From: Clarkia xantiana subsp. parviflora
Taxonomy: Eukaryota > Streptophyta > Magnoliopsida > Myrtales > Onagraceae
Direction: 5' to 3'
Assembly (NCBI GenBank): GCA_036873135.1
Contig: JAPTYO010000019.1
Span: forward strand, 186,001 to 250,000
Length of the DNA: 64,000 bases
Positions 34,930 to 45,339 of the stretch are shown in pieces. Both the position numbers and the translations under genes were made by a program. Each line of letters begins with the position of its first letter. Within the stretch, counting starts at the first letter, position 1. The notes under the pieces are model-generated. The model had not been told where the DNA came from. It made no database searches and saw nothing but the letters and a program-made list of their open reading frames with translations.

Positions 34930-34986
34930 AAGAATCCGATCCACCGCCCGACTGCAGAGACCCTACGGTGGCCCTCATGAAATTTA
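34930..34986. other. Filler DNA at a copia rearrangement junction
   Basis: A 57-bp insert is flanked by the direct repeat ACATCTCTACTCA (34917-34929 and 34987-34999). About 34 bp of it (34942-34975) match, with three mismatches, part of the small membrane-protein coding sequence at about 43008-43042. Confidence 0.75.
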
Positions 34987-35234
34987 ACATCTCTACTCAT
35001 GAAAACTATTTTATTTTCTAAATCATAAAGCCTATATCCCTTTTGAACTTTAAGATAACCCATAAGAACAGAGTTTATTGCTATAGAAGCAAGCTTATCA
35101 GTCACAACAAAATTCTTAGTATAACAAAGGCATCCAAAAACTCTGAGATGATCAATTGCAGGTTTTTTCCTTTTAAAACTTCAAGAGGGTATTTTTCTTC
35201 CAAAACCTTTGAGGGCATCAAATTTATGAGATAA
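34975..35234 (-). pseudogene. Copia integrase C-terminal fragment
   Basis: Reads I-N-L-M-P-S-K-V-L, P-L-E-V-L-K-G-K and then G-Y-R-L-Y-D-L, typical of the copia integrase end. Frames are broken. Separated from the integrase core by the solo LTR. Confidence 0.85.
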
Positions 35235-35239
35235 CAAGA

Positions 35240-35843
35240 TGATATATTACGGGGAGTAATCACTACGGAAACTAAATCATGGTACATGCTAGTAATCGAA
35301 ATTACGCAGCGGAAGATTCGCACACATACCTCTACAGTTGTCCGTAGTCCTAAGATCTTTGCAGGAGGGAGTTCATGATCCTCCGGTCGGCACCCATAGG
35401 GGTTCTTGTGAAGGAAGCCCTACGTGGTATATTCTTCACAGCAAAGCCTCTGATCGATTCTTGGCAAGGGACGGATCTCCAGAGTGTTTGCTCGAAGGCA
35501 AATTGGCACACCCTTGGTGAGGTAGTAGGTTCGGCCGAACTATGGTGTATTTGGGGGGAGGGTTTTCTTTCAAATCACCACTTGAAGGAAATTGTGATTA
35601 ACCCTAATAAAACCCCTAACTTCCCATATATATAGGAGGAGTAAAGTAGACAAAAGTCCACTTTACCTACACCTAAATTTCGGCCGGCAATGCTTAGTAT
35701 ATGGATGCCAATTTTGGGCCTCTAATATCATTTGGGATTTGGGTCTGGCCCAATGTCCTAGAAGTGACATGTACCCAATTAACTTAGGTAACATATACAT
35801 ATAATGAACTTTCATTTATGGCGCCCATCACCATATGCTTACA
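35240..35843 (-). mobile_element. Solo LTR, family B
   Basis: 604 bp, TG...CA, matching 21921-22521. Flanked by the 5-bp duplication CAAGA (35235-35239 and 35844-35848). No PBS or internal sequence remains. Confidence 0.92.
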
Positions 35844-35888
35844 CAAGAAGTAAGAATACTTCCCACATAAAACATTAGTAACAGAAGC

Positions 35889-36482
35889 CTACAATTTGAT
35901 AGCTCTGGCTATTTCTAAGAGATGTCTGTGTTTTCTTTCAACTCTACCATTATGTATATTTGTATAAGGACAACTGCTATGATGGAGGATGCCTTTATCA
36001 ACTAAAAAAAATTGAAATATGATCAATGGAAAACCCTCATTTATTGTCAGTTCTAAACATTTAATAGTTTTAAAAAACTGACTTTCAATCAGGAAAACAA
36101 ACCTTCTCAAAACAATAGAGACATCAGATTTGAATTGAAGTAGATGTATCCAAGTAACTCTTGTATGATCATATACCAGAGTCAAGAAAAAACGTTTATC
36201 ATCATAAGTTGGACTATGATATGGTCCCCACACATCACAATGAACTAGATCAAATGAAGAACTAGCTCTGGAACTAGATATAGGAAAAGAAGATTTAGTG
36301 ATATTTTCCTTAGGAAAGATACGAAAAGTTTCAATGGCTTCAACTTTATTCTTGGGTAAATCTATGTTGCTTATGTGATGCAGAGCCTGAACAGAGGCAT
36401 GGACAAAACATTTGTGCCACAAAACAGCCTTATTATCACTAATGCTAGTAAGAGATAGTCCACCAGACAAGCAGCTAGATTT

Positions 36483-36539
<57 letters not shown>

Positions 36540-36983
36540 ACATGAATGTTCACTCCCAATCCCCAAGATCTTACCACTTGAGAGGTCCTGTAGAACGACA
36601 ATTTTGGGATAAAAGGTTGTCTTGAAATTCACTAATATATAAAGAACATGTTTCAACATTTTACACTCAGTTAAAAAATGTGTTCCTATCCCCTTAATTT
36701 CAGCAAAATCACCATTAAGAAAGAGCACATTAGTTCTAGAAACTAGATTATCAATTTTTAACCAATCATTTCTAAAAGTCACGTGATTTGTGGTCCCATT
36801 ATCAAGTATCCTACTATTTCTATTGTTATGAAAATAGGAATTTATGGAGATACCAACTGTGTTGGCGCGAGCATCCGTGACATTTGCGGCACCACCTTCA
36901 GAGGGAGCGGTCCTACCAGCAATCCCTATGGTGTGCAACAGCTTGTCAAACTGATTTGAGGTGAGAACAACATTTCCTTGCAA
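35889..36983 (-). pseudogene. Copia gag-pre-integrase and integrase core
   Basis: Contains the protease-proximal block S-R-I-L-D-N-G-T-T-N-H (catalytic D now in D-N-G), the gag-pre-integrase H-K-C-F-V-H-A-S block, and the integrase D-L-V-H-C-D-V-W-G-P-Y and R-V-E-R-K-H-R-H-L-L-E-I-A blocks. A (TA)n run (about 36487-36535) is inserted in frame and translates as Tyr-Ile repeats. The middle catalytic region is eroded. Confidence 0.85.
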
Positions 36984-37189
36984 CTCCCCATACTCAAATC
37001 ATCTTTTCTACTACTCTAAGTGATAACAGAGTTGACCCTGGTAGATTTACCATTCTTCATATGATTTCTTCTCTAACATGCCATTTTTTCTTGCAACAAT
37101 CGCATATTTGGCATAACACTTATCTATTGTGTGTCATTTCTTGTTACAGAAAGTACATTCCAGTGATTGGTTTCATTTTGGCTTGTCTC

Positions 37190-37605
37190 CAAAAGAAGTC
37201 AAATTGCTTGCCACCAACTCTACTGAACCAGCCATATCATAAGAAATGCCATTTTAAATCTCTTATTGAATCAAATAGTTGTAAGCTTAATTCACAGAAT
37301 GCAAATGGGTCCATAACAGCAGATTGCTCCGATCAATAGAGTAAGAAACATTCAATCCCATGAGAAATTGGAAGAGCCTCATGTTCTCTTTATGATCAAG
37401 GTGATTTCAAAGAGCTCCCCTTCAATGTGTGTTAAGGAACAAGCAACATCGAATTCACCCCATAAGAGGCACAATTTGGTAAAAAAAAAAAAAGGGCAGA
37501 AATGGAATCAAGACCCTAACAAGTCAGAGCAATCTCTCTATGCAACTTGTAAATCCTAGATCTATTTACTTTGTCAAACGGCTGCTTCAATTCCTTCCAG
37601 GCCAG
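37190..37605 (-). pseudogene. Copia gag fragment interrupted by the retrozyme
   Basis: Same gag sequence as 34437-34916, cut after GGCCAG. The missing continuation resumes at 39294 with CCAGCATAGCAC. The CCAG on both sides is the target duplication. Confidence 0.85.
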
Positions 37606-38072
37606 TGTCACGAGCTTGGAGCTTTCCACGCTCCCAGCGGAATACGCCCGCAGGGCATCTGGCATTCCCACGTCCGGATCAACCCTCTTCTCTCCCAAGA
37701 TCAGTTCTCGAAGCCCAACTCGCACTGCGCATACGGACGGAACGGTTCGTGGTTAGGGGTCTTTGCTACGGAGAGCAACTTAACTGTTTTTCGGCCTGCC
37801 CTGGTCATCATCAGGAGAGCGGCATTAGCTCCCGAACCACCAGGATCCCGAAGGATATGCAACGTCTTACCGATAACAACTAGGACATTGGAAACCAGCC
37901 ATTGGATTTCAAGCGACACCCCATGTATGGGGGGGACAGATCCACATCCATCACGTCCTCACTTGGCTTCCAACTACTACTCCCTCCTAAAGAGCTTTAT
38001 ATAACAAAACTCCCTTGGACGTAGTAGATGTTGGTGTGCTCAAACTTGCACCACTTTTCCAGGCACATGACA
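37606..38072 (-). repeat. 3' LTR of the retrozyme
   Basis: 467 bp, same length as the other LTR with scattered substitutions, for example at positions 8, 31 and in the AGGGCATC/TGGCATC segment. Confidence 0.93.
37785..37839 (-). ncRNA. Type III hammerhead ribozyme, partly decayed copy
   Basis: Same layout as at 39006-39060 with an intact core (CUGAUGA, GAA) and stem I (GGGAGC/GCUCUC). One A-C mismatch lies in stem II (GACC/GGCC) and one A-G mismatch in stem III (UGGUU/AAACA). It probably cleaves less well. Confidence 0.8.
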
Positions 38073-38826
38073 TTTCCCCCCACCCAACCAACGCAACGCC
38101 CTCGTTGCGCGAAGCCGCTGCCTCCACGAATATTCCGCAGCAGGGCAATTTACCACGCCATCAAAATTTATGCCTTCTTGAGTCGGTCTTTGTTTCTTTT
38201 TGCGTATTGTCCCCTCCTTCCTGAGAAGATCAATTTCATCGCCATGTCTCGCTTACGTTGGTCACCGCTGGGTCTTCCAGGCCACCATTCCGTATCGGAC
38301 TCCCCTAGTGCGAGGCCCGTGAAAATACCGCCCCCTCCTCCCTGAGGTTAGACTTTCTCGTCTTAGAGATTTCCCACCTTTGGGACGCTTCTTAGAAATC
38401 TTCTGATCAATACAAGTAGTTCTCCTGCATAGTGTACTCTTTCGTCCCTCCTCGTTAGACACTTTTCCTTCAAGAGCCGTAGCTGCCAATATGTGCACCT
38501 GACTACACTTCTCTAGTGAATCCACTCCCCATAGTGGCAACGTCACCGCACATCCTTGTTCTCTCGGATTGAAGGCAACCCTCCGCGGTCATGTCTTTCG
38601 AGTTCAGTGGAGTCACACCAGCGTTCCTCCCTACAAAATAGCGCAACTCAACCTTGTTCGTCGAACAACTCCTCGATCAGACACCTTGTTCGCTAAGAGC
38701 GCGCTATCGATGGATATCCTCGTGGTAAAGCATCTCGGGACAACCATGATATGTTCAGAGTCCGCAGCAGTAATATATATTTCTTCAATCATCCAGGACG
38801 AACGAGAACTTTGCTCTGATACCACT

Positions 38827-39293
38827 TGTCACGGGCTTGGAGCTTTCCACGCTCCAAGCGGAATACGCCCGCGTGGCATCCGGCATTCCCACGTCCGGAT
38901 CAGCCCTATTCTCTCCCAAGATTAGTTCTCGAAGCCCAACTCGCACTGCGCATACGGACGGAACGGGTTGTGGTTAGGGGTCTTTGCTACGGAGAGCAAC
39001 TTAACTGGTTTTCGGCCTGCCCTGGCCATCATCAGAAGAGCGGCATTAGCTCCCGAACCACCAGGATCCCGAAGGATATGCAACGTCTTACCGATAACAA
39101 CCAGGACATTGGAAACTAGCCATTGGCTTTCAAGCGACACCCCATGTATGGGGGGAAAGATCCACATCAATCTCGTCCTGGCTTAGCTTCCAACTACTAC
39201 TCCCCCCCTAAAGAGCTTTATATAACAAAACTCCCTTGGACGTAGTAGACGTTGGTGTGCTCCAACTTGCACCACTTTTCGAGGCACGTGACA
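38827..39293 (-). repeat. 5' LTR of the retrozyme
   Basis: 467 bp. Its right end GTGACA is directly followed by CCAG of the target site; PBS lies to its left. Confidence 0.93.
39006..39060 (-). ncRNA. Type III hammerhead ribozyme, intact copy
   Basis: In 5' to 3' order on the minus strand: stem III strand UGGUU, C17 (cleavage after 39055), stem I GGGAGC, loop UAAUGCC, GCUCUU (six pairs including G-U), core CUGAUGA (39035-39029), one extra U, stem II GGCC, loop AGGGCA, GGCC, core GAA, and stem III strand AACCA. Stem III closes with five Watson-Crick pairs and stem II with four. The extra base after the core is a variation known from the chrysanthemum chlorotic mottle viroid hammerhead. Confidence 0.88.
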
Positions 39294-39297
39294 CCAG

Positions 39298-39860
39298 CAT
39301 AGCACTTTCAGAGTACATCACAGAGCTAGCTAAATTATCAGAAACAGAGTTCATGATCCAACTAAAAATGAAGACATTACATTTGTTCCAAAAATCATGA
39401 TAAACAACCCCATACTTATCACGAACACAAGTTCCAGTGACGAAACCATACTTATTCTTTCATATTAGCAACGATCTCATAAAAATGACTCCATTTATGA
39501 TAATTCTCAGAAGCAGTTACCACAACATAGGTCATGCACGTCGCAGGATTATCACTTGAATGCAATTAAATAGGGTGGAAAGAGTCTACTATATACATAG
39601 CATCACGATATTCTTGATCGGTTACACCTAATGCTTTCTTCGATCTAGATGTTTCATCCTCCCGCTTGTCACTGGGGTTTGACATCAGAAACTTGATCAG
39701 AGAGAATATGATAAACAGTCTCCACTCGGAGAAGATGAGAACACCAGTTAGAGCCGTAGCGACGAACACCACAAGAACTACAAGATCGTGACTGATAGTC
39801 GAATCCGAACCAGAAACCGTAGAATAAAAAAAACGTTCACAAATCTCCGGAAAAAAATAA
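39298..39860 (-). pseudogene. Copia gag, N-terminal part
   Basis: Minus strand reads M-S-N-P-S-D-K-R-E-D-E-T-S-R and then H-S-S-D-N-P-A-T and N-Y-H-K-W-S-H, a decayed copia gag start. Several stops. Confidence 0.6.
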
Positions 39861-39865
39861 TCGAT

Positions 39866-40648
39866 GTTGGGATCAAGTTGACGTGGCCCTGAGCTTCTGG
39901 TAATGGACTTCGAGGTCTCGCCGCTAGCTAGCTCCTTTAGGTGTCTATCTCGACTTTGAGAGGTACTTAGTTTCTTTTAGGGCACTTCGGTAGGCGAGGA
40001 CCTGAAAAGGGGTGGGGATTTGCCCATGATTCCACTCCGAAGCTCAAGTCAGTAATGTAATTTGAGAGAGAACACTGTAAAAGTATATGAATGTAACTTA
40101 TGTAAATAATGAAAGTGTTCCCCTATTTATAGGGGAAATGTACCGACTTTAAATGACGGCTACCCTATTGGGATTGTTTCTGTCCGGAGTCGTTATAAGA
40201 AGGTGACAAGCAGGTTGCCGCCTCATCTTTCCTTAGCTAGGAAGGTTTTCCTATGGCGGTTGAAGCAGGTCACCACCCGTCTTTTCCTTAAGAGAAAATG
40301 TTTCTTTAGCTAACAGGTGACAAATAGGTCGCCACCTGCCCCTTCCTTAAGATGAAGGGTTTTCTCTAAGGCGGCAAGCAGGTTGCCAGTTGTCCTTTCC
40401 TTAGGAGGAAGGTTTCTTCAATAGTGTTTGGCTGCTGACTCGACTCTTGCCTTAAGAGGGAGAGTTTTGAGTGGTCTTGTCGCCAGTCTTCAAGGATGTC
40501 AGTCGTCGACTTTCTCAACATTTGGTGTTGACTATTTGTCCTTACTTCTCCATTCTGAGTATGATTAGTCGTCGACTCTTTTTTAGGAGTCCCAACTTAT
40601 ATGCTCTCGACTACCCCTTGGTCTGTCCTCTATAATCGTAACCCAACA
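39866..40648 (-). mobile_element. Solo LTR, family C, with internal minisatellite
   Basis: 783 bp, TGTTGGGATC to AACCCAACA. Flanked by ATCGA on the left and ATCGC on the right, a one-mismatch 5-bp duplication. Positions about 40195-40405 hold four diverged ~58-bp repeats with GCAGGTTGCCGCC and CTTTCCTTA phrases. Confidence 0.85.
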
Positions 40649-40649
40649 A

Positions 40650-41703
40650 TCGCGAACTGAAGAGTCGCAAAACGAATTGCCACTTGCGACGAATGAAGCT
40701 TCACTAGGATATCACAGGATCAAGAGATAAGACTAAGGACGCCTTTTTGCTATGTTTCCATGACATATTAGCTCAAGAACAAAGGAATCACACAAATGAA
40801 TTGACATGGAGATGAAATCCTAGCAGATAAGAAGAAAGGAGAACAAATGTCGTGTGATCTCTAGACCGAGTTCCTTCACTTGGTCAGTCCTCCCCCACAA
40901 CCCTAAAACTAATATAAGTGTTCACAATACACCCTCAAGAAAGGAAGGAACCCACATCAGCCATAAATAAAATAAAAACACACAAACAAGTCCAAATAAA
41001 ACGGGATCAACACATGATAGAAAAACAACAAGGCCCAAAACTAAAGAGACAAAATTTAGGCTCACGATATTGTTTTTAAAAAAATGTATTGTGTATTTCA
41101 AAAGTGATATTTTCCAATAAATAATTCAAATGCCATTTTAAAATTAATTTTTCTTATAACTCAGTGGTATTGTGTTCAACTCTCCACTTCTTCATCTTTA
41201 TTCTATTTTCTTTAACTTTCGTCTTCTTTTGCGTTCAAGACTTCAAATCCCACCTTAGTTCGACTTTATGTACCAATAAAACAGTTTCAGATCTTTATAA
41301 AATCTTCCTTTAGAACTTTTTTCTATTTATAACGAAGTAGTGATTTTTTAGGTGGGTCGATCATATTATTATTATTTTGATAAAATGGATCATCTTCTCT
41401 GGATCACGTCTTTTTAAGCAAAGTGTGTTATGGGCCAGAACTGAGTTTCTTCTCTTTACATAAGTGGCCCAGAGAAAAGCAGTTTCTCTTTACATGAGTC
41501 TATATATTGTTAGATTGAAATAGCAGCCACTTACCACTTTTATTCCAAAATTACCCCTTATTAACATAAAGCAAAACTAGCAAGTATCAAATATAATACC
41601 CTTTACAGACTAAGTTGATACGAGTAAAAATAACTTAAGCGTGAAATAAATAAATATTCTATAAGTGCTAGCTATTTTCCTTTTTATTATTATTATTATT
41701 ATT
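40650..41703. other. Copia 5' flank and intergenic sequence
   Basis: 40650-41050 continues copia-like leader or LTR sequence on the minus strand but cannot be delimited. Beyond it no feature was recognised. Confidence 0.35.
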
Positions 41704-42232
41704 TTGGGTTAATAACTAAAAAACTATCCAATGTTTACCCTATGTTAAAATTAGGTGTCTGAAGTTTGAAATGTTAAAATAGACTGTCCAAAGTTTTATT
41801 TTTGTTGAAATTTGGTGTCTCTGCAAGTATTTTCATCTTCATTCAATCATTTTCATCAACCCACACACCCACTCATAATCCATCACTCTTTACTTTTCAC
41901 AAAATCGTCAAATTTCACCCAAAAATTGAAAATTAAAAAAAAAGTTTATAAAAGAGTGGCGTGGAGCCATTTTCCAAGGACAACAGAGCGATATTTACTT
42001 GCGCGGATGTGGCCAACTTCTTATGTAACGGTCCCGGCAAAATGATGAGAAGGGAGTGTGTATGGGAGCTCGAATTTGACAGACGGTTCGTCGGAATTGA
42101 CTTCTCTAAAGTAATCACACCGAAACACCACATTTTAACAATTTTGAAACCTTAGACTCTACAGTTTAACATTTGAAATTTCAGACACCTAATTTTAACA
42201 GTTAACATTGGATAGTTTTTTTAGTTATTAAA
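41704..42232 (+). mobile_element. Long-TIR MITE family A, copy 2
   Basis: Same ends (GGTTAATAACTAAAAAAC) and same middle block as copy 1 (TTGCGCGGATGTGGCCAAC and GGAATTGACTTCTCTAAAG), about 530 bp. Confidence 0.8.
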
Positions 42233-42612
42233 AATACAAACATGCATACGCAACCGAAGCATCAGATCCTTCAATTAAGGACTCGGTGCAACTTTCCAGG
42301 AAAAAAAAATACGAAAGAAAATAAATGATGCGATGGCGGTGGTGCATGGTGGCTTGCTTGTGAAAGCTAAAAATCCATTTTTTTTTTTATTTAACAATAT
42401 ACTATACCTTCTGCATAAGATCTATAGTAGATTATTATAAGCTTTTCGAACACAAAAATTTATATGTTGGGTCCATTATGAAATATTATTATTAATCAAA
42501 CAGAAAAATGTTCAAGACTCATCTGATCAATCCCTAGTTTGGACTTGAAGTGTCAAATGATCTCTAGAAGTAAGTAATAATATTTTTATAATAGATAAAA
42601 TTCAGGAAACAG

Positions 42613-42620
42613 ACACGTGG
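42613..42620 (+). promoter_or_regulatory. G-box/ABRE-type element ACACGTGG
   Basis: ACACGTGG lies about 290 bp before the small membrane-protein start and shortly before a pyrimidine-rich probable leader. Such elements bind bZIP or bHLH factors; regulation by ABA is inference only. Confidence 0.45.
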
Positions 42621-42905
42621 ACACTGAAATAAATTCCTCTTCACGTTCTCCACGATCTCTAGCTCTCATTCATCATCATCTTTTTCAGTTCCATCTCTCT
42701 CTCACTTTGTCCGGCGCTTTCCTGAAACTTTACACATAATCAGTACAGGTAAAAAGAACACCTTCTTATTATTCTTCTTCTTCTTCGTTATATGTATGCA
42801 TATATATATATATATATATATATAGGTTGATTCAGAAAGAGATTTTTTGTGGGTGATCATATACAGAGAGAATTATATTAACCGAGGAAGAAAAAGAAGA
42901 AGAAG

Positions 42906-43097
42906 ATGGGTTACGTGGTGGTTATTTCAATACCTGGGATCATCTTGCTTCTCATCCTGGTGGTTGCATGTTACTTCTTGGGGAGATCGTGGGCTAGACG
43001 CCGAGCCGCCGCCCGACTGCAGACGCCCTACGGTGGCCCTCCGACACCTGCTCCGCCGCCTTTTTATCCACATGAGAAGCCACCTCAAGTTTTCTAA
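42906..43097 (+). CDS. Small single-pass membrane protein, 63 aa
   Basis: M-G-Y-V-V-V-I-S-I-P starts a hydrophobic segment of about 23 residues (V-V-I-S-I-P-G-I-I-L-L-L-I-L-V-V-A-C-Y-F-L), followed by an Arg-rich stretch (R-S-W-A-R-R-R-A-A-A-R) and a Pro-rich tail (G-G-P-P-T-P-A-P-P-P-F-Y-P). The layout resembles a small uncharacterised plant protein family that begins M-G-[FY]-V-V-V-I-S-[LI]-P. A 77-bp intron with GT-AG ends (42749-42825) probably lies in the 5' UTR, and the ATG context GAAGATGGG is good. Topology would be N-out or lumenal with a basic cytosolic tail. Function unknown. Part of the coding sequence recurs as filler at 34942-34975. Confidence 0.7.
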   Translation: MGYVVVISIPGIILLLILVVACYFLGRSWARRRAAARLQTPYGGPPTPAPPPFYPHEKPPQVF

Positions 43098-43452
43098 TTT
43101 TTTAATTATTTTCTGTGTTGTTCGGGTTTGCATGCTAGCTGTTTCATTTGCGCTCTTTGTGTTTGTATAAATTGCCAAGTGGCTGGAGGAGAGACCAGAC
43201 CACATATAATCTATATCTTTTTATGTCTCTAATTGTGGTATAATGTATTCTTAATTAACTTAATGGTCGAGCTATTGTCACATAATCTTGGTGGATCTTC
43301 GATGTGGGTTTGAGTGGAACTCAAACACCTTTCTCATCCGAAGAATGTGCTTAGCACAATCAGTAGCAACTACAACTATGCTTGGTACTTAATAAAGTCA
43401 CAATTTGGTGCTTCTTTGTACAAACAGAAACTTCCTCCAAGAATGAACATAT

Positions 43453-43717
43453 TGTTGGCAATTCGGGTAATTGAGCTACCTTTCATGGTAGCCCATTAAC
43501 TAAATTCAATTGAGCTCTAAGTTAATTAGAAATAATTAACCTAATAGGGTTGCCGAATTATATAAGGGTTACGGTTTTATTGAGTTTGCTCATTAACTAT
43601 AAAAATTAAGGTCTGTCAATTGGGTATAGTTCGGCCGACCTCACCGGGAAGTAAATATATATTACATATCTAAAGATATATAGAAATTATATATATACAT
43701 CATATTGTCAGTTAATG

Positions 43718-43774
<57 letters not shown>

Positions 43775-44226
43775 CAATATTGAGCCTATGTATCTTATTA
43801 GATTTAAATCTTGAAAACAATTCACTCCCTCCCCTATATAAGAGCCAATTCAGCCGAACCACCTAATATAGCTCTCATAATTTTGTCACACCACTAATAG
43901 TGAGATTAGTGTTGCATTAATCCTAGAAAACCCCTAGTTTATTTACTTCCATCAGAGAGGTTTAGTTCGTATAGACTTAAACCATCTTTTCTACTTTAGC
44001 AAGTAAGATAGATGGACAATGACGGCTACCTGCAATACAAGTTTGTTGAAGACTCTTGGTAGACGAACTCGAAGATCTAAGTGTTGAGTTAACTACACAG
44101 GTGCGCCACTTCTTCGAGCCAAAGACTTGTGAGGATAATCTCGCCAGTACTGGTTAGTAATCTTATTTGAGTTATCGGCTTGTTTATGATTATTGATATT
44201 ATTTACAACAATGGTACCAGAGTTAG
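43453..44226 (+). mobile_element. LTR plus PBS of a further LTR retrotransposon (family D), truncated
   Basis: LTR 43453-44210 starts TGTTGGCAATTCGGG and ends TTTACAACA, with a long (TA)n at 43725-43768. One base later comes TGGTACCAGAGTTAG (44212-44226), a diverged iMet PBS. No gag or second LTR was found to the right. Confidence 0.75.
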
Positions 44227-45339
44227 TATAGGCTGTTATAATGGTTTTAGATTGAATATTCAATTTTGAAATTGCGGTTAAAACACTAGTTTTAATAGAG
44301 GAGACCAAGATAAACTCAGCCACCAAAAAATCAGACCGAACCGATCTGAGCCAACAGATACATCGGCGGTGGTCTGATCGCCACTTTGGCTGGGGCGAGC
44401 CGGTGGGCGGTAGTCCCTTGCCGCCTCCTTCCCGATCTAAATACTAATAATCCTAAAATTTCGAAACTAATCTTGATAATTATGGTTAGGGTTTTGGTCT
44501 GGAAATCCTAGTTAGTTTTAGTTATCAATTTCTTCGTGATAAATAAATATGGATTTAGTCTAAAGATTGAATATTTATTCAAATTGGACCTAAAAGATCG
44601 AATCTTGATTGTACGATATCTAGAAAGCTCGTTACTTGAGATGTAAGTAATCTAGAATCTTTGATTAAAATGAAAAATAATTTTGGGCTTTAACATATTT
44701 TTAAATGAGTTTTAAAATTCTGGGCTGAATTGAATTATGCTTAATTTCTGCATGTTTATGATGTTCGTAGAATTCATGATGCGTAGAAATTATGATTAGT
44801 GCCGATAGAATTTCAATTAATGAGTTGAACAGTATAGCATGTTAAGACTATATGATTGTTTTGCATGTTAGAAAAGTTCTAAGTTAATTAAAATTTTCAA
44901 AAATTGCAATTTGGACCTTAAGTTTGAATTATTTTCAAATAAGTCCTTGGAGATATTAGGATAATAAAACTGATTTTTTAGAAATTGCAATTCAATCCCT
45001 TAAGTTTTGAACAGTTTCAAATTTTCCCCAAATATAAAATTGGCCGAACCGAACCAATTTTTGTGTGATAAAAATTAAATGTTAAAATTGGACTTGATTG
45101 CTAGCATACAATAATTTACTGATCGAAATTATGAGTATTTACTTGGTTGTGAAGAAAGTATGCAAACTCTAGAAAGAGATGATTTTTTATCAGGTTGGAG
45201 AATGAATTAATAGTTAAGTTTCATTCTGTATTAATTAAATTTGATATGTTTAGAAATATTGATCTAGAAGAGGAATACGAAAACTTTAGTATTTAATGAT
45301 TTGCAGATATCATAGAATAGTTCTTTAAATTATTTCTCT
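44227..45339. other. AT-rich sequence after the family D PBS
   Basis: Likely a decayed retrotransposon leader; no coding family recognised. Confidence 0.4.

Larger units (their letters stand above)
37606..39293 (-). mobile_element. Retrozyme: non-autonomous LTR element with hammerhead ribozymes
   Basis: Two 467-bp LTRs (37606-38072 and 38827-39293), TGTCACG to GTGACA, flanked by the 4-bp duplication CCAG (37602-37605 and 39294-39297). On the minus strand the right LTR is followed by AG and the iMet PBS TGGTATCAGAGCAAAG (38809-38824). A PPT (GGGTGGGGGGAAA) precedes the left LTR. The interior of 754 bp has no coding. Each LTR holds a hammerhead ribozyme on the minus strand. Small size, hammerhead in the LTR, iMet PBS and 4-bp TSD are the defining traits of plant retrozymes, which replicate through circular RNAs. 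The two cleavage sites are 1221 nt apart, predicting a circular RNA of that size. Confidence 0.9.
34437..41050 (-). mobile_element. Degenerate Ty1/copia element with nested insertions
   Basis: On the minus strand: 5' flank and gag start (39770-39300), gag (37605-37190), gag-pre-integrase and integrase (36983-35889), integrase end (35234-34975), then a duplicate gag piece. Reverse transcriptase, RNase H and 3' LTR are missing. Nested within are a family C solo LTR (39866-40648), a retrozyme (37606-39293) and a family B solo LTR (35240-35843). The region 40650-41050 may hold the decayed 5' LTR. Confidence 0.75.

Noticed and set aside
36371..36601. Protein with long Tyr-Ile repeats
   Set aside because: It is a (TA)n microsatellite translated in frame within decayed copia sequence.
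37540..38004. Plus-strand open frames of 90-154 codons in the retrozyme LTRs
   Set aside because: They lie opposite to the ribozyme strand, overlap one another in different frames and match no family; they reflect GC content.
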